Assembly (NCBI GenBank): GCA_964575575.1
Contig: CAZNQQ010000002.1
Span: forward strand, 1 to 56,981
Reading direction: 5' to 3'
Source of the DNA: UBA2163 sp964575575
GTDB taxonomy: Bacteria > Patescibacteriota > Minisyncoccia > Phycocordibacterales > UBA2163
DNA length: 56,981 bases
Under the pieces are notes generated by a model. That model did no database searches. It saw nothing but the letters and a program-made list of their open reading frames with translations, and was not told the DNA's origin. Of the stretch, positions 1 through 6,461 are shown in pieces. The position numbers and the translations under genes were made by a program. The stretch's first letter is position 1; the number at the start of each line of letters is the position of its first letter.

Positions 1-1649
1 GCGTTGAATGAATTCATAACAATTTCCCCTGTTACAGCAAGTTTTGCATAAGGGGAGGTGGTGCCGATGCCGATGTTGCCGGATTGTGTTACAGACAATG
101 TATCCCCTGAAGTTAACGTCCATATACGTAAATCATTAGAATTTGCAGGTCGATAAATTGATGATTCCCATGTACTACCTGACAAAAATCTTAATTCGGA
201 TTTACTATCTGAAGCAGCATCAATACCTAGACGAACATGATCACTTGCATTAGATAAATGCAATGTTACTCCTGGCGTCGTCGTCCCAATCCCCACCCGA
301 TTGTTTGTAGAATCTACGTATAGTGTGTTGGTGTTTACCGTAAGGTCACCTGATATTGATGCACTGTCTGCAGTAAGTGAGCTGGAGAATGTTCCACTTG
401 TTCCAGAGAAAGATGAACTTTGTATTGTTGAGTTTGATATTGTTACGTTTCCTAGTTTGTCTATTTTGTTTGTTGGTGCTGATACGTTTGTGTAGTTGTT
501 TATTATTCTTGTTTCGTTAGCTGATGTTAAGCTACTCATGTCTGAATAGATTTTGTTCTGTGACTGCTGTATTGCCAGCTCTAAGTCACTACGTGTAATA
601 CCGCCTACTGTGAGGATTTCTCTAGTTTCTACTATACGTTCTATGACTGGTTGGTTTACTATTGTTTGCCCCGTTAGCTTGTCGTTCGGGGTTTTGGGTC
701 GAGTTGTAACTACCGTTTTCTCTTCAGGAGCTTCTTTTAGAACCTGCACTAAGACCTTACCTTCTATATCGTTATCACAGATAGAGAATTTACATATAAG
801 ATTATTTACTGTTTTGTTTATATAAAGAGCTTCCTCTCTGATGACTAAGCTTATACTATCAGTTATGCTTGCAAATACATTAGCACGTATATTTTGTAGG
901 TTTGTATATGGATTAAGTATACTAGTTACATTAGCAAAAGACTGTGTAGCTATTTTTTTCACACTGGAGTTCATAGAAGCTAGTGAGCTATTTACAGTGC
1001 TAATTACATTATTCTTTAGACTTTCCCATTCTTTTCTATCTCCTTTTGTAAGAAGGTACGTACTATTTGCAGTTTGTGATGCAAAAGGTCTACTCTTCTC
1101 CATACCTTTATGTACATTAAGTGCCACATCTTTACTTACATCTTTAAGTGTAAATATTGAGCTTACTCCAAACCTTGCTGGGTCAAACTTTGAAACTGCA
1201 TCTAAGCTCGTTACAACAGCTTGTGAAAATCTATGGAAACCTGCTTTTGCAATGTTAGTGTCACTTGCAATATATCCACCTAATACAAAAGTGACAGCTA
1301 CTACAAATGCAACACTTTTTTTAAATAATTCTGTTTTAAAAACAGAAGAAACATTTGATCTAAACTTTCTAAAGTCTTCGTTTATCTGTCTTTCTCTTTG
1401 AGAATATTTTAGATCATTAACCCTCTTATCAGATAATTTTTTATGTAATTGTGTTTTTTGAACTTTATTATCTTTTATAAAATTTTGTAAAGAATTCTCT
1501 TCTACATACCAACTTCTTCCAACCTTCTTTCCAAGAACTTTCTTTTGACGCGCAAGCCTAGCTACATAGTCATTTGTATAACCTGAAATCTCTCCTGCAT
1601 ATTTTGAGGAGAGATATTTTTTATTGTTAAATGTTAGTTTCTTATCCAT
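1..1649 (-). CDS. Large HTH/membrane surface protein with GIGTT repeats (3' end outside window)
   Basis: One open frame runs from an ATG at 1649 off the left edge (549 codons seen, no stop). Residues about 10-60 resemble an excisionase/MerR-type winged helix (KYLSSKYAGEISGYTNDYVA, then KKVGRSWYVE). A basic linker and one hydrophobic segment (about 112-128) follow. The rest is Ser/Thr/Asn-rich, with GIGTTTP near residue 455 and GIGTTSP near 526. GIGTT-type repeats are common in tail-fibre-like surface proteins of Parcubacteria, which often end in a chaperone domain; that end would lie beyond the window. The N-terminus is paralogous to the protein at 2047-2754. I infer a membrane-anchored surface fibre; a DNA-binding role for the HTH is unproven. 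No clear Shine-Dalgarno is visible. Confidence 0.8.
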   Translation of the reverse strand, partial: MDKKLTFNNKKYLSSKYAGEISGYTNDYVARLARQKKVLGKKVGRSWYVEENSLQNFIKDNKVQKTQLHKKLSDKRVNDLKYSQRERQINEDFRKFRSNVSSVFKTELFKKSVAFVVAVTFVLGGYIASDTNIAKAGFHRFSQAVVTSLDAVSKFDPARFGVSSIFTLKDVSKDVALNVHKGMEKSRPFASQTANSTYLLTKGDRKEWESLKNNVISTVNSSLASMNSSVKKIATQSFANVTSILNPYTNLQNIRANVFASITDSISLVIREEALYINKTVNNLICKFSICDNDIEGKVLVQVLKEAPEEKTVVTTRPKTPNDKLTGQTIVNQPVIERIVETREILTVGGITRSDLELAIQQSQNKIYSDMSSLTSANETRIINNYTNVSAPTNKIDKLGNVTISNSTIQSSSFSGTSGTFSSSLTADSASISGDLTVNTNTLYVDSTNNRVGIGTTTPGVTLHLSNASDHVRLGIDAASDSKSELRFLSGSTWESSIYRPANSNDLRIWTLTSGDTLSVTQSGNIGIGTTSPYAKLAVTGEIVMNSFN

Positions 1650-1934
1650 GTCTTTTAGAATGTCTTTTTGAGTTTTTTTATTAGAGCCGAATTACCTATA
1701 TTTTACCTTAAAAAAACGTTAAAAAATGTCCTTTAAAACGCTTAAATGTGGATAACTTTCGTATGGTCGTCCTAACGAAATGTCTTTTATTTTCGTCAAA
1801 CTAAAATTATAATTTTTAATAAAAATTTATAAAAAACACCTCTTAATTTAATTTAAAATTAACTATAATAACTACCTATAAAATATTTAAAATAAAATAG
1901 ATAAAACAGTCTTTTAGAAGCTTATTTAGTAGAT
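1650..1934. other. Intergenic region upstream of the surface protein
   Basis: No reading frame of interest is seen. Read on the minus strand, the motif AAAAGACAT occurs at 1780-1788, 1660-1668 and 1648-1656 (the last overlaps the start codon), with a near-match at 1726-1734. A single perfect DnaA-box sequence (TTATCCACA on the minus strand) is at 1747-1755. The promoter of the surface gene should be here, but I cannot place it with confidence. Confidence 0.4.
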
Positions 1935-1971
1935 AATAAAACAACTCAACATTAAGTTGAGTTGTTTTATT
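1935..1971 (-). terminator. Stem-loop terminator after the short HTH/TM gene
   Basis: A perfect 16-bp inverted repeat (1935-1950 with 1956-1971) encloses a 5-base loop, and its outer end is A/T-rich, so either strand ends in a U-rich arm. It lies about 75 bases past the stop of the gene at 2047-2754, which it probably terminates. It may act in both directions. Confidence 0.7.
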
Positions 1972-2046
1972 CATATATAAATTATTTTATAACTTAATTA
2001 TATATCGCTATATATAACTATCTTGTCTAAACGAGATTTTTTATAT

Positions 2047-2754
2047 CTAGAAATCTAGAAAGTTGGTTACTCCTGCTAACTGATACTCTGTATCTAGCGT
2101 GTTACCAGAAGAAGCATATCTTATAGTCTGTTGTAACGTAAGTGTACTTGCAACAAATAACAATACTAGAAGTACTAATATAGTTGCTAGAACCTTACTT
2201 ATAGGTAGTCTAATAGGGCTCTTTTGGGGGAGTAATTCTTTCCTTTTAACAATCTGTTTTGTTGGGTTGATAATAGCTTCCTGTTTAACCTCTCGTAAGT
2301 CAACTACAGGACTTTCAATCATGTGTAGTACTGATACTATATCTTCTTCTTCTTTCTCTTGCCCTGAGCTTGTCGAATGGGTTATTTCTTGCACATCATC
2401 TCTAGAGTTTATTTGAACCGCTTCTTCAGAATCTTTCTCTTTTTCTTCTACTACTATAGGCTTTTTATTTAAATTAATATTATTAGAACGGTCATCGTTA
2501 CTATAATACATTGGCTCTAGATCAATTTTTTTATATTCTATAGCTCTGTCAGCTTCCTTTAATTGTTCTTTTTTAAAACTCTTTTTCTGCCCCTTTACTG
2601 CTTCATCATTGATATACCAATTCCTACCAACAAGCTTACATGCCATCTTACCTCCACGACACATTTGCCCGATATAGTCAGTAGTGTAGCCCATTAACTT
2701 CCCTGCTCGCTTAGACGAGATGTACTTGTTTCCTGCGAATATTAGTTCATCCAT
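2047..2754 (-). CDS. Short HTH/transmembrane protein, paralogue of the 1-1649 protein
   Basis: The N-terminus has the same winged-helix-like block as its neighbour (KYISSKRAGKLMGYTTDYIG, then KLVGRNWYIN). A long charged, Glu-rich linker follows, then one membrane segment (about residues 185-206 from this start) and a short tail of about 30 residues outside. There is no fibre region, so it looks like a stalkless version or partner of the large protein. The frame also opens at 2766, four codons earlier. I chose 2754 because MDELIF aligns with the paralogue start MDKKLTF and because a TATAAT box at 2765-2770 overlaps the 2766 ATG. The role is unknown; a membrane-tethered DNA-binding protein or a surface anchor are both possible. 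Confidence 0.75.
   Translation of the reverse strand: MDELIFAGNKYISSKRAGKLMGYTTDYIGQMCRGGKMACKLVGRNWYINDEAVKGQKKSFKKEQLKEADRAIEYKKIDLEPMYYSNDDRSNNINLNKKPIVVEEKEKDSEEAVQINSRDDVQEITHSTSSGQEKEEEDIVSVLHMIESPVVDLREVKQEAIINPTKQIVKRKELLPQKSPIRLPISKVLATILVLLVLLFVASTLTLQQTIRYASSGNTLDTEYQLAGVTNFLDF
2362..2380. repeat. Possible dispersed repeat unit inside the HTH/TM gene
   Basis: The 19-base stretch CCCTGAGCTTGTCGAATGG encodes part of HSTSSGQ in the linker. It is nearly identical to a short unit (core TTCGACAAGCTCAGG) that I recall as highly repeated in many bacterial and CPR genomes. Only one copy was noticed in this window. Confidence 0.35.
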
Positions 2755-2764
2755 ATTACTTATC

Positions 2765-2770
2765 ATTATA
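2765..2770 (-). promoter_or_regulatory. -10 box (TATAAT) of the short HTH/TM gene
   Basis: A perfect TATAAT on the minus strand ends 10 bases before the ATG at 2754. Transcription would start only a few bases ahead of that codon, giving a leaderless or nearly leaderless mRNA. No good -35 box is seen. Confidence 0.45.
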
Positions 2771-2813
2771 CTCTACCCTTAAAATACTTAGTAATCACGA
2801 TATGTGGAAAAGT

Positions 2814-2838
2814 ACAAAAAACCGCCAGTTCCCTGACG
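2814..2838 (-). terminator. Rho-independent terminator downstream of gatB
   Basis: On the minus strand CGTCAG-GGAA-CTGGCG forms a 6-bp stem with a GGAA tetraloop, directly followed by GTTTTTTG. It lies about 140 bases past the gatB stop, so the gatB mRNA would carry the folded element at 2863-2968 in its 3' untranslated region. Confidence 0.75.
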
Positions 2839-2862
2839 ATTTTAAATATATTTATAAGCGTA

Positions 2863-2968
2863 GACATAGTCTTTTTCAAAAGCCTTGCGCAGTCTTGTCT
2901 CAACAAGACGAGCAGAGCAAAATTCGTCGATACGAATTTATGTGTGCTTTTTGGGAAAGAGCTATGTC
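2863..2968. other. Folded non-coding element (multi-hairpin, cloverleaf-like)
   Basis: An imperfect outer inverted repeat pairs 2863-2883 (starting GACATAGTCTTT) with 2946-2968 (ending AAAGAGCTATGTC). Two perfect hairpins sit inside: 2892-2909 (7-bp stem, 4-base loop) and 2920-2939 (8-bp stem, 4-base loop). It does not match a tRNA. It lies between the gatB stop and its terminator, so it could be a 3'-UTR structure, a processed RNA, or a small non-autonomous mobile element. A 61-codon frame across it looks spurious. Confidence 0.5.
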
Positions 2969-2979
2969 GAAGCGAAAAG

Positions 2980-4410
2980 CTATTTAATATTTTCTATAAA
3001 GAGCTTTTTCAATACTTCTGGGTTTGCAGAACCTTGGGTTGCTTTCATACCCTGCCCTATCAAAAACTGTAAACTTGCTTCTTTTCCATTTTTATATTCA
3101 GTTACTACTTTTTCGTTTTCTTTAATTATCTTTGCAATAATTTCTTTGAGCTCTCCTTCGTCACTTTTCTGGAATAAGTTTTTCTCCTCTGCGATCTCAC
3201 TCGGCACTCCACCTCTCTCGTACATCTCACTTAGAATATCTTTTGCTCCACGAGATGATATTTCGTTCTTGTGTATCATAGACATTAACTGTGCAAAGTT
3301 TTCTGCAGAAATGTTTTTGTGTAATTTATCGCTCTCTCCACTTCCCTGTTTTACAAGACCTGCAATGTCAGATGTGATGTAATTGGAAGCGGTCTTGATG
3401 AGCTTTTTGTCTTCAGCAAACTCTTTTGAAACTGCATCAAAAAGTTTTGATAAGAATTCGTCTCGTACGAACATGTCTGCATCTTCCCCCTTGATGTCAT
3501 ACTCACTCTGATACCTTTCTCTCTTCTCCCACGGAAGCTCTGGCAAAGAACTCTTCAGATTCTCTTCTTTAAATTCTTCTATCTTACTTATGTGGAGTTT
3601 GGGTAGGTCTGGGTCTGGGAAATATCTGTAGTCAGCAGAACCTTCTTTCATGCGTTGTGAGAAAGTCTCTTGTTTGTCCTCATCCCAACCACGTGTTTCT
3701 TGTACTACCTTGCCACCTTCATCAAGCAGTGTGCTCTGTCTTTTGATCTCATACTCTATAGCTTTTTCTACAACTTTAAATGAGTTAAGGTTTTTAACTT
3801 CCACCTTTGTGCCAAATTCACTGTCTCCTTCTTTCTTAACAGAGATGTTGGCTTCAACGCGCATTTCACCCTTCTCCATGTTTGCGTCTCCTACTTGAAG
3901 CGTACGCAGTAAAAGCTGTAGCTCTTTAGCAAAAAGACTTGCTTGCTTGGCATCTTTAACTACAGGCTCTGTAACAAGCTCCATAAGTGGCACACCAGCT
4001 CTATTGAAGTCTACTAGACTATAGTCGCTATGGTGCGTTGATTTGGCTGTATCTTCCTCTAAGTGTACTCTTGTTATATCAACCCCTGCTAAAGAGCCCC
4101 CTGATACAAGTGGGTACTTGTATTGGCTTATTTGGTATCCTTTTGGAATATCGGGATAAAAATAGTTCTTGCGGTCAAACTCGGTAAAATCGGCTAATTT
4201 GCCACCAAGAGCGGTGCCTACAGTCAAAACATGCTTAACAGCCTCTTTGTTGATAACAGGAAGCGTCCCAGGGTGCCCCATACATATAGGACATATATTT
4301 GTATTAGCTTTTTCTTCATTTGGGTCGTTCTTGGAGCTACAGAACATCTTAGTCTTCGTCTTTAGCTCTGCATGTATTTCAAGCCCAATAGTTGGTATAT
4401 ATTTACTCAT
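2980..4410 (-). CDS. gatB: Asp-tRNA(Asn)/Glu-tRNA(Gln) amidotransferase subunit B
   Basis: GatB works with GatA and GatC to convert mischarged Glu-tRNA(Gln) and Asp-tRNA(Asn) to the amide forms. The 476-residue length is normal for the family. The sequence shows the expected blocks: GLEIHAELKTKTKMFCSSKN, ICPICMGHPGTLPVIN (zinc-site cysteines), PDIPKGYQISQ, HLEEDTAK and FNRAGVPLMELVTEP, then a C-terminal YqeY-like tRNA-binding region. gatA and gatC are not in the window. The start is MSKYIPTIGLEIH; TATAAT at 4418-4423 ends 7 bases before this ATG, so the mRNA is probably leaderless. The gene upstream (TVP38-like) ends only 27 bases away. Confidence 0.97.
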   Translation of the reverse strand: MSKYIPTIGLEIHAELKTKTKMFCSSKNDPNEEKANTNICPICMGHPGTLPVINKEAVKHVLTVGTALGGKLADFTEFDRKNYFYPDIPKGYQISQYKYPLVSGGSLAGVDITRVHLEEDTAKSTHHSDYSLVDFNRAGVPLMELVTEPVVKDAKQASLFAKELQLLLRTLQVGDANMEKGEMRVEANISVKKEGDSEFGTKVEVKNLNSFKVVEKAIEYEIKRQSTLLDEGGKVVQETRGWDEDKQETFSQRMKEGSADYRYFPDPDLPKLHISKIEEFKEENLKSSLPELPWEKRERYQSEYDIKGEDADMFVRDEFLSKLFDAVSKEFAEDKKLIKTASNYITSDIAGLVKQGSGESDKLHKNISAENFAQLMSMIHKNEISSRGAKDILSEMYERGGVPSEIAEEKNLFQKSDEGELKEIIAKIIKENEKVVTEYKNGKEASLQFLIGQGMKATQGSANPEVLKKLFIENIK

Positions 4411-4417
4411 AATTAGT

Positions 4418-4423
4418 ATTATA
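4418..4423 (-). promoter_or_regulatory. -10 box (TATAAT) of gatB, leaderless spacing
   Basis: TATAAT on the minus strand is followed by 7 bases and then the gatB ATG. Just upstream is a 6-bp hairpin AGCACT/AGTGCT (4434-4451) covering the stop of the preceding gene. It could be a weak terminator or an operator near the -35 position. No -35 consensus is seen. Confidence 0.5.
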
Positions 4424-4437
4424 AAGGAAATACAGCA

Positions 4438-5121
4438 CTATTTAAAGTGCTCTTCTTTATATTGTATCTTTCTACCAGCTCGATAGATTTTATATAAAAT
4501 ATACAAAACCCCAAACCCCAAAATAGCTCCTGCTGAATATACTATAAATACAATGTATTGCTTTTGTGTTAGAGCGTCACTTATATAGGAAAATATAAAT
4601 GCAAAAGGAGCTACACCTAAAAATGTAGCTAGCATATATTTTTTAAACGAGATTTTGCTTAAAAGCCCTACCGCATAACTTAGAAGATCGACAGGCATGA
4701 CCATCCGCAAAAGCACTAAACCCCAAAACTCTATCTTGCCTGACAAATACTCTTCATACTTTTCTATCTTCTCGATAGAAATAAACAAAGAGAGAAAAGG
4801 TTTGCCCAAATGACGCGCTATGACAAATGCTATAAGTGAACCGAGCAACCAACCTAAAGTAGCATACACACTTACAAGTAGTGGCCCGAAGATAGCACTT
4901 CCAGGCACTATAAGAGGTAATGCAGTAAGCGGCACAAGGACTGTTATCAGCGCAAAGACTACAATAAAAAATATTGTACCCAAAAGATCGCCTTTTATAA
5001 ACTGACTTAAGTAGTCAATAATATCGGCTCTGCTACCAAAATATACTGCAAGTCCTACAAGAACTATAAATATAATGTGATGTGATTTTATTGATTTCCA
5101 AATTTTTTGAAAAGATACCAT
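4438..5121 (-). CDS. TVP38/TMEM64 (VTT-domain) family integral membrane protein
   Basis: The 227-residue protein has about five or six hydrophobic segments and a basic tail (YKIYRAGRKIQYKEEHFK). The central VTT-type block is clear: LPLIVPGSAIFGPLLVSVY, then LLGSLIAFVIARHLGK, and a later RMVMPVDLLSYAVGLLSKI. The VTT/DedA superfamily is linked to lipid movement across membranes and envelope homeostasis, but the substrate here is not known. It starts 4 bases after the stop of the small exported protein (5126-5335), so the two are probably co-transcribed. Confidence 0.85.
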   Translation of the reverse strand: MVSFQKIWKSIKSHHIIFIVLVGLAVYFGSRADIIDYLSQFIKGDLLGTIFFIVVFALITVLVPLTALPLIVPGSAIFGPLLVSVYATLGWLLGSLIAFVIARHLGKPFLSLFISIEKIEKYEEYLSGKIEFWGLVLLRMVMPVDLLSYAVGLLSKISFKKYMLATFLGVAPFAFIFSYISDALTQKQYIVFIVYSAGAILGFGVLYILYKIYRAGRKIQYKEEHFK

Positions 5122-5125
5122 TTAA

Positions 5126-5335
5126 TTACAGGCCAAACAATGATTTCCATGCGTCCCAAATGTTTGCTGATGTTCCATCATCTGAAGTATTTGTTGTATC
5201 GGCAGGTGGCGGTTCTGGAGCAGGTTCAGGCTCTGGTTCGTGTTCTTCAGCTGAAGCTACTCCTATATTAAAAATGAATAAAGAAAAACATACTAAAAGA
5301 ACAAGTCCTATAGTAGTGACTAAACTTTTTTTCAT
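5126..5335 (-). CDS. Small exported acidic Pro/Glu-rich protein
   Basis: From MKKSLVTTIG the protein has a typical signal peptide: two lysines, a hydrophobic core (LVLLVCFSLFIFNIGV) and a likely cleavage after ASA. The mature part is about 45 residues, with an EPEPEPAPEPP tract, a Thr/Ser/Asp-rich stretch and an aromatic end (IWDAWKSLFGL). The frame also opens 11 codons earlier at 5368; I chose the inner ATG because it gives a classic signal peptide, but no Shine-Dalgarno decides it. A cysteine in the hydrophobic core is not in a clear lipobox. Function unknown. Confidence 0.6.
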   Translation of the reverse strand: MKKSLVTTIGLVLLVCFSLFIFNIGVASAEEHEPEPEPAPEPPPADTTNTSDDGTSANIWDAWKSLFGL

Positions 5336-5476
5336 GAAGCATGAAAAAGTATTTGTATTTGTGTACATATTAAAAGTGTGGACTATATAATAAGCCCGTA
5401 AATAATGTTAATAATAGACTGACACAAATATTATCGCACCATAAACTCAACAAAACCACTAACTTATCCCCACAGA

Positions 5477-5650
5477 CTATTTCCAGTCGGAGATGAGTAT
5501 TTTATCCTTTCCGTACTGCTTAACCTCCACCTTTTGCCTTTCCCGCCAACTCATATTACGAATTATTTCTATTGGAATAGTAATATAGTAAGACCCTTTT
5601 GACTTTTGAATATTTCTAATATGATTGTTATTTAATTTTCTTCTTGCCAT
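5477..5650 (-). CDS. AbrB/MazE-like small DNA-binding protein
   Basis: This 57-residue frame starts MARRKLNNNHIRNIQ. The part KSKGSYYITIPIEIIRNMSW, then QKVEVKQYGKDKILI, follows the SpoVT-AbrB swapped-hairpin pattern (a beta strand ending in IP, a helix, then strands). Such proteins are transcription regulators or antitoxins; no toxin partner is seen next to it. The ATG sits 6 bases after a TATAAT box, and a cluster of CCTAGG-containing palindromes lies just upstream, which suggests autoregulation. It lies downstream of the REP-associated transposase on the same strand. Confidence 0.7.
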   Translation of the reverse strand: MARRKLNNNHIRNIQKSKGSYYITIPIEIIRNMSWRERQKVEVKQYGKDKILISDWK

Positions 5651-5656
5651 AGTTAT

Positions 5657-5699
5657 ATTATAAAAGAATACTAGGATTAATCCTAGGGATAACCCTAGG
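5657..5699 (-). promoter_or_regulatory. Promoter and palindromic operator of the AbrB-like gene
   Basis: TATAAT on the minus strand (5657-5662) ends 6 bases before the ATG. At the -35 position lie a perfect 16-base palindrome (CTAGGATTAATCCTAG, 5671-5686) and an overlapping 7-bp inverted repeat CCTAGGG/CCCTAGG (5682-5699), with a further CTAGGATT half-site running to 5702. Their placement over the -35 region suits autorepression by the AbrB-like product. Confidence 0.5.
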
Positions 5700-5738
5700 A
5701 TTCTATGGTGTTGGTGAGTTTTTTACTTCCTATATCTT

Positions 5739-5761
5739 ACTTAGGAACCCTGCCACTAAGT
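5739..5761 (+). repeat. REP-like palindrome, copy 1
   Basis: The ends ACTTAG and CTAAGT pair, around a core GAACCCTGCCA. It differs from the other copies by one base (C for T in the core). It contains the stop codon of the transposase (TAG on the minus strand at 5756-5758). Confidence 0.75.
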
Positions 5762-6403
5762 AACTAGAAGTTCTTCTAACTCTTTTTCTTCTTCTCTTTG
5801 TTTCTTTATACTTACTAGTAATTCTTCTGCAAATTTTTTATATTCTTTTTTGTTATCAAATTGATCTAAAACGATATCCTTTTTACAGAAATTATTATTC
5901 CCCTTTCCAACATATTCATCCCAACTAGATTTTATCAACTTAGGAACCTTGCCACTAAGTGAGTGAACTTTATAGTTTAGATTTACATATACACTATTAT
6001 GTAACAAGTGATCTTCTGGAGACAAATAAACTGCTTTAAATTTCCCTTGAAATAATGCTCCGCTCCTTTTATATTTCAAATTAAAATATCTTGAATATCC
6101 TCCTATTCTTTGCATAAATTTTGGTATACCATTATCAACAAGTTGTTCCAATATAAAATGAAAGTGATTTGGATTTAAACAATAACAAATTACATTTACT
6201 AATTTATCTTGATGATTATTTTTATTTTTGTGAAATGAATTTTTGTGGATACTACCTATCGGATCAACCACATTAAATTCTTCCATACTTTTAAAAAATC
6301 TTTCAATGTCATTACTGTCTAAAAATATGTCTCGTTTATCTACACCACGATTAAAAACATGAAAAAATTCACCATTTGCAAATTCAAATTTCCTTATAGA
6401 CAT
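5756..6403 (-). CDS. REP-associated tyrosine transposase (Y1_Tnp, IS200-like)
   Basis: The 215-residue protein has the HUH-nuclease pair in CLNPNHFHFILEQ and a downstream tyrosine helix (GGYSRYFNLKYKRSGALFQG), both typical of IS200/RAYT transposases, which nick single-stranded DNA at REP hairpins. The start MSIRKFEFANGEFFHVFNRG matches the usual opening of the family. Two oddities stand out. A REP copy lies inside the frame at 5938-5960 and codes for SLSGKVPKL (about residues 148-156). The last residue and the stop codon lie in a second REP copy. The frame is intact, so the gene could be active. It lies 24 bases from the third REP copy, close to the secA 3' end. Confidence 0.85.
   Translation of the reverse strand: MSIRKFEFANGEFFHVFNRGVDKRDIFLDSNDIERFFKSMEEFNVVDPIGSIHKNSFHKNKNNHQDKLVNVICYCLNPNHFHFILEQLVDNGIPKFMQRIGGYSRYFNLKYKRSGALFQGKFKAVYLSPEDHLLHNSVYVNLNYKVHSLSGKVPKLIKSSWDEYVGKGNNNFCKKDIVLDQFDNKKEYKKFAEELLVSIKKQREEEKELEELLVT
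5938..5960 (+). repeat. REP-like palindrome, copy 2, inside the transposase gene
   Basis: It has the same 23-base unit and orientation as copy 1, with core GAACCTTGCCA, and is the exact reverse complement of copy 3. Read in the gene frame it has no stop and adds nine residues. Confidence 0.8.
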
Positions 6404-6426
6404 ACTAAAATATTACAAAATGTATT

Positions 6427-6449
6427 ACTTAGTGGCAAGGTTCCTAAGT
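6427..6449 (-). repeat. REP-like palindrome, copy 3, inverted
   Basis: The plus strand reads ACTTAG, then TGGCAAGGTTC, then CTAAGT, the exact reverse complement of copy 2. With copy 1 it forms terminal inverted repeats around the transposase gene. It lies 12 bases from the secA stop. Confidence 0.8.
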
Positions 6450-6461
6450 GAATAAGTTATT

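Larger units (their letters stand above)
5739..6449 (-). mobile_element. REP-flanked RAYT (IS200/IS605-like) transposase unit
   Basis: Inverted copies of a 23-base imperfect palindrome lie at both ends (5739-5761 and 6427-6449), and a third copy lies inside the gene (5938-5960). The single gene between them is a Y1/HUH transposase of the REP-associated type. No target-site duplication is seen, as expected for this class. The unit lies between the AbrB-like gene and the secA 3' end. Confidence 0.75.

Noticed and set aside
2863..2968. tRNA or tmRNA
   Set aside because: There is no T-loop or anticodon pattern and no CCA-like end; the fold only superficially resembles a cloverleaf.
2802..2987. 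61-codon plus-strand frame between the HTH/TM gene and gatB
   Set aside because: It runs across the terminator and the folded non-coding element, has no ribosome-binding site or recognisable protein features, and overlaps the gatB stop. It is probably chance.
1747..5472. DnaA-box-like sequences (perfect at 1747-1755; one-mismatch TTATCCCCA near 5464)
   Set aside because: They are single scattered sites without a cluster, an AT-rich unwinding element or dnaA/dnaN neighbours, so no origin is claimed.
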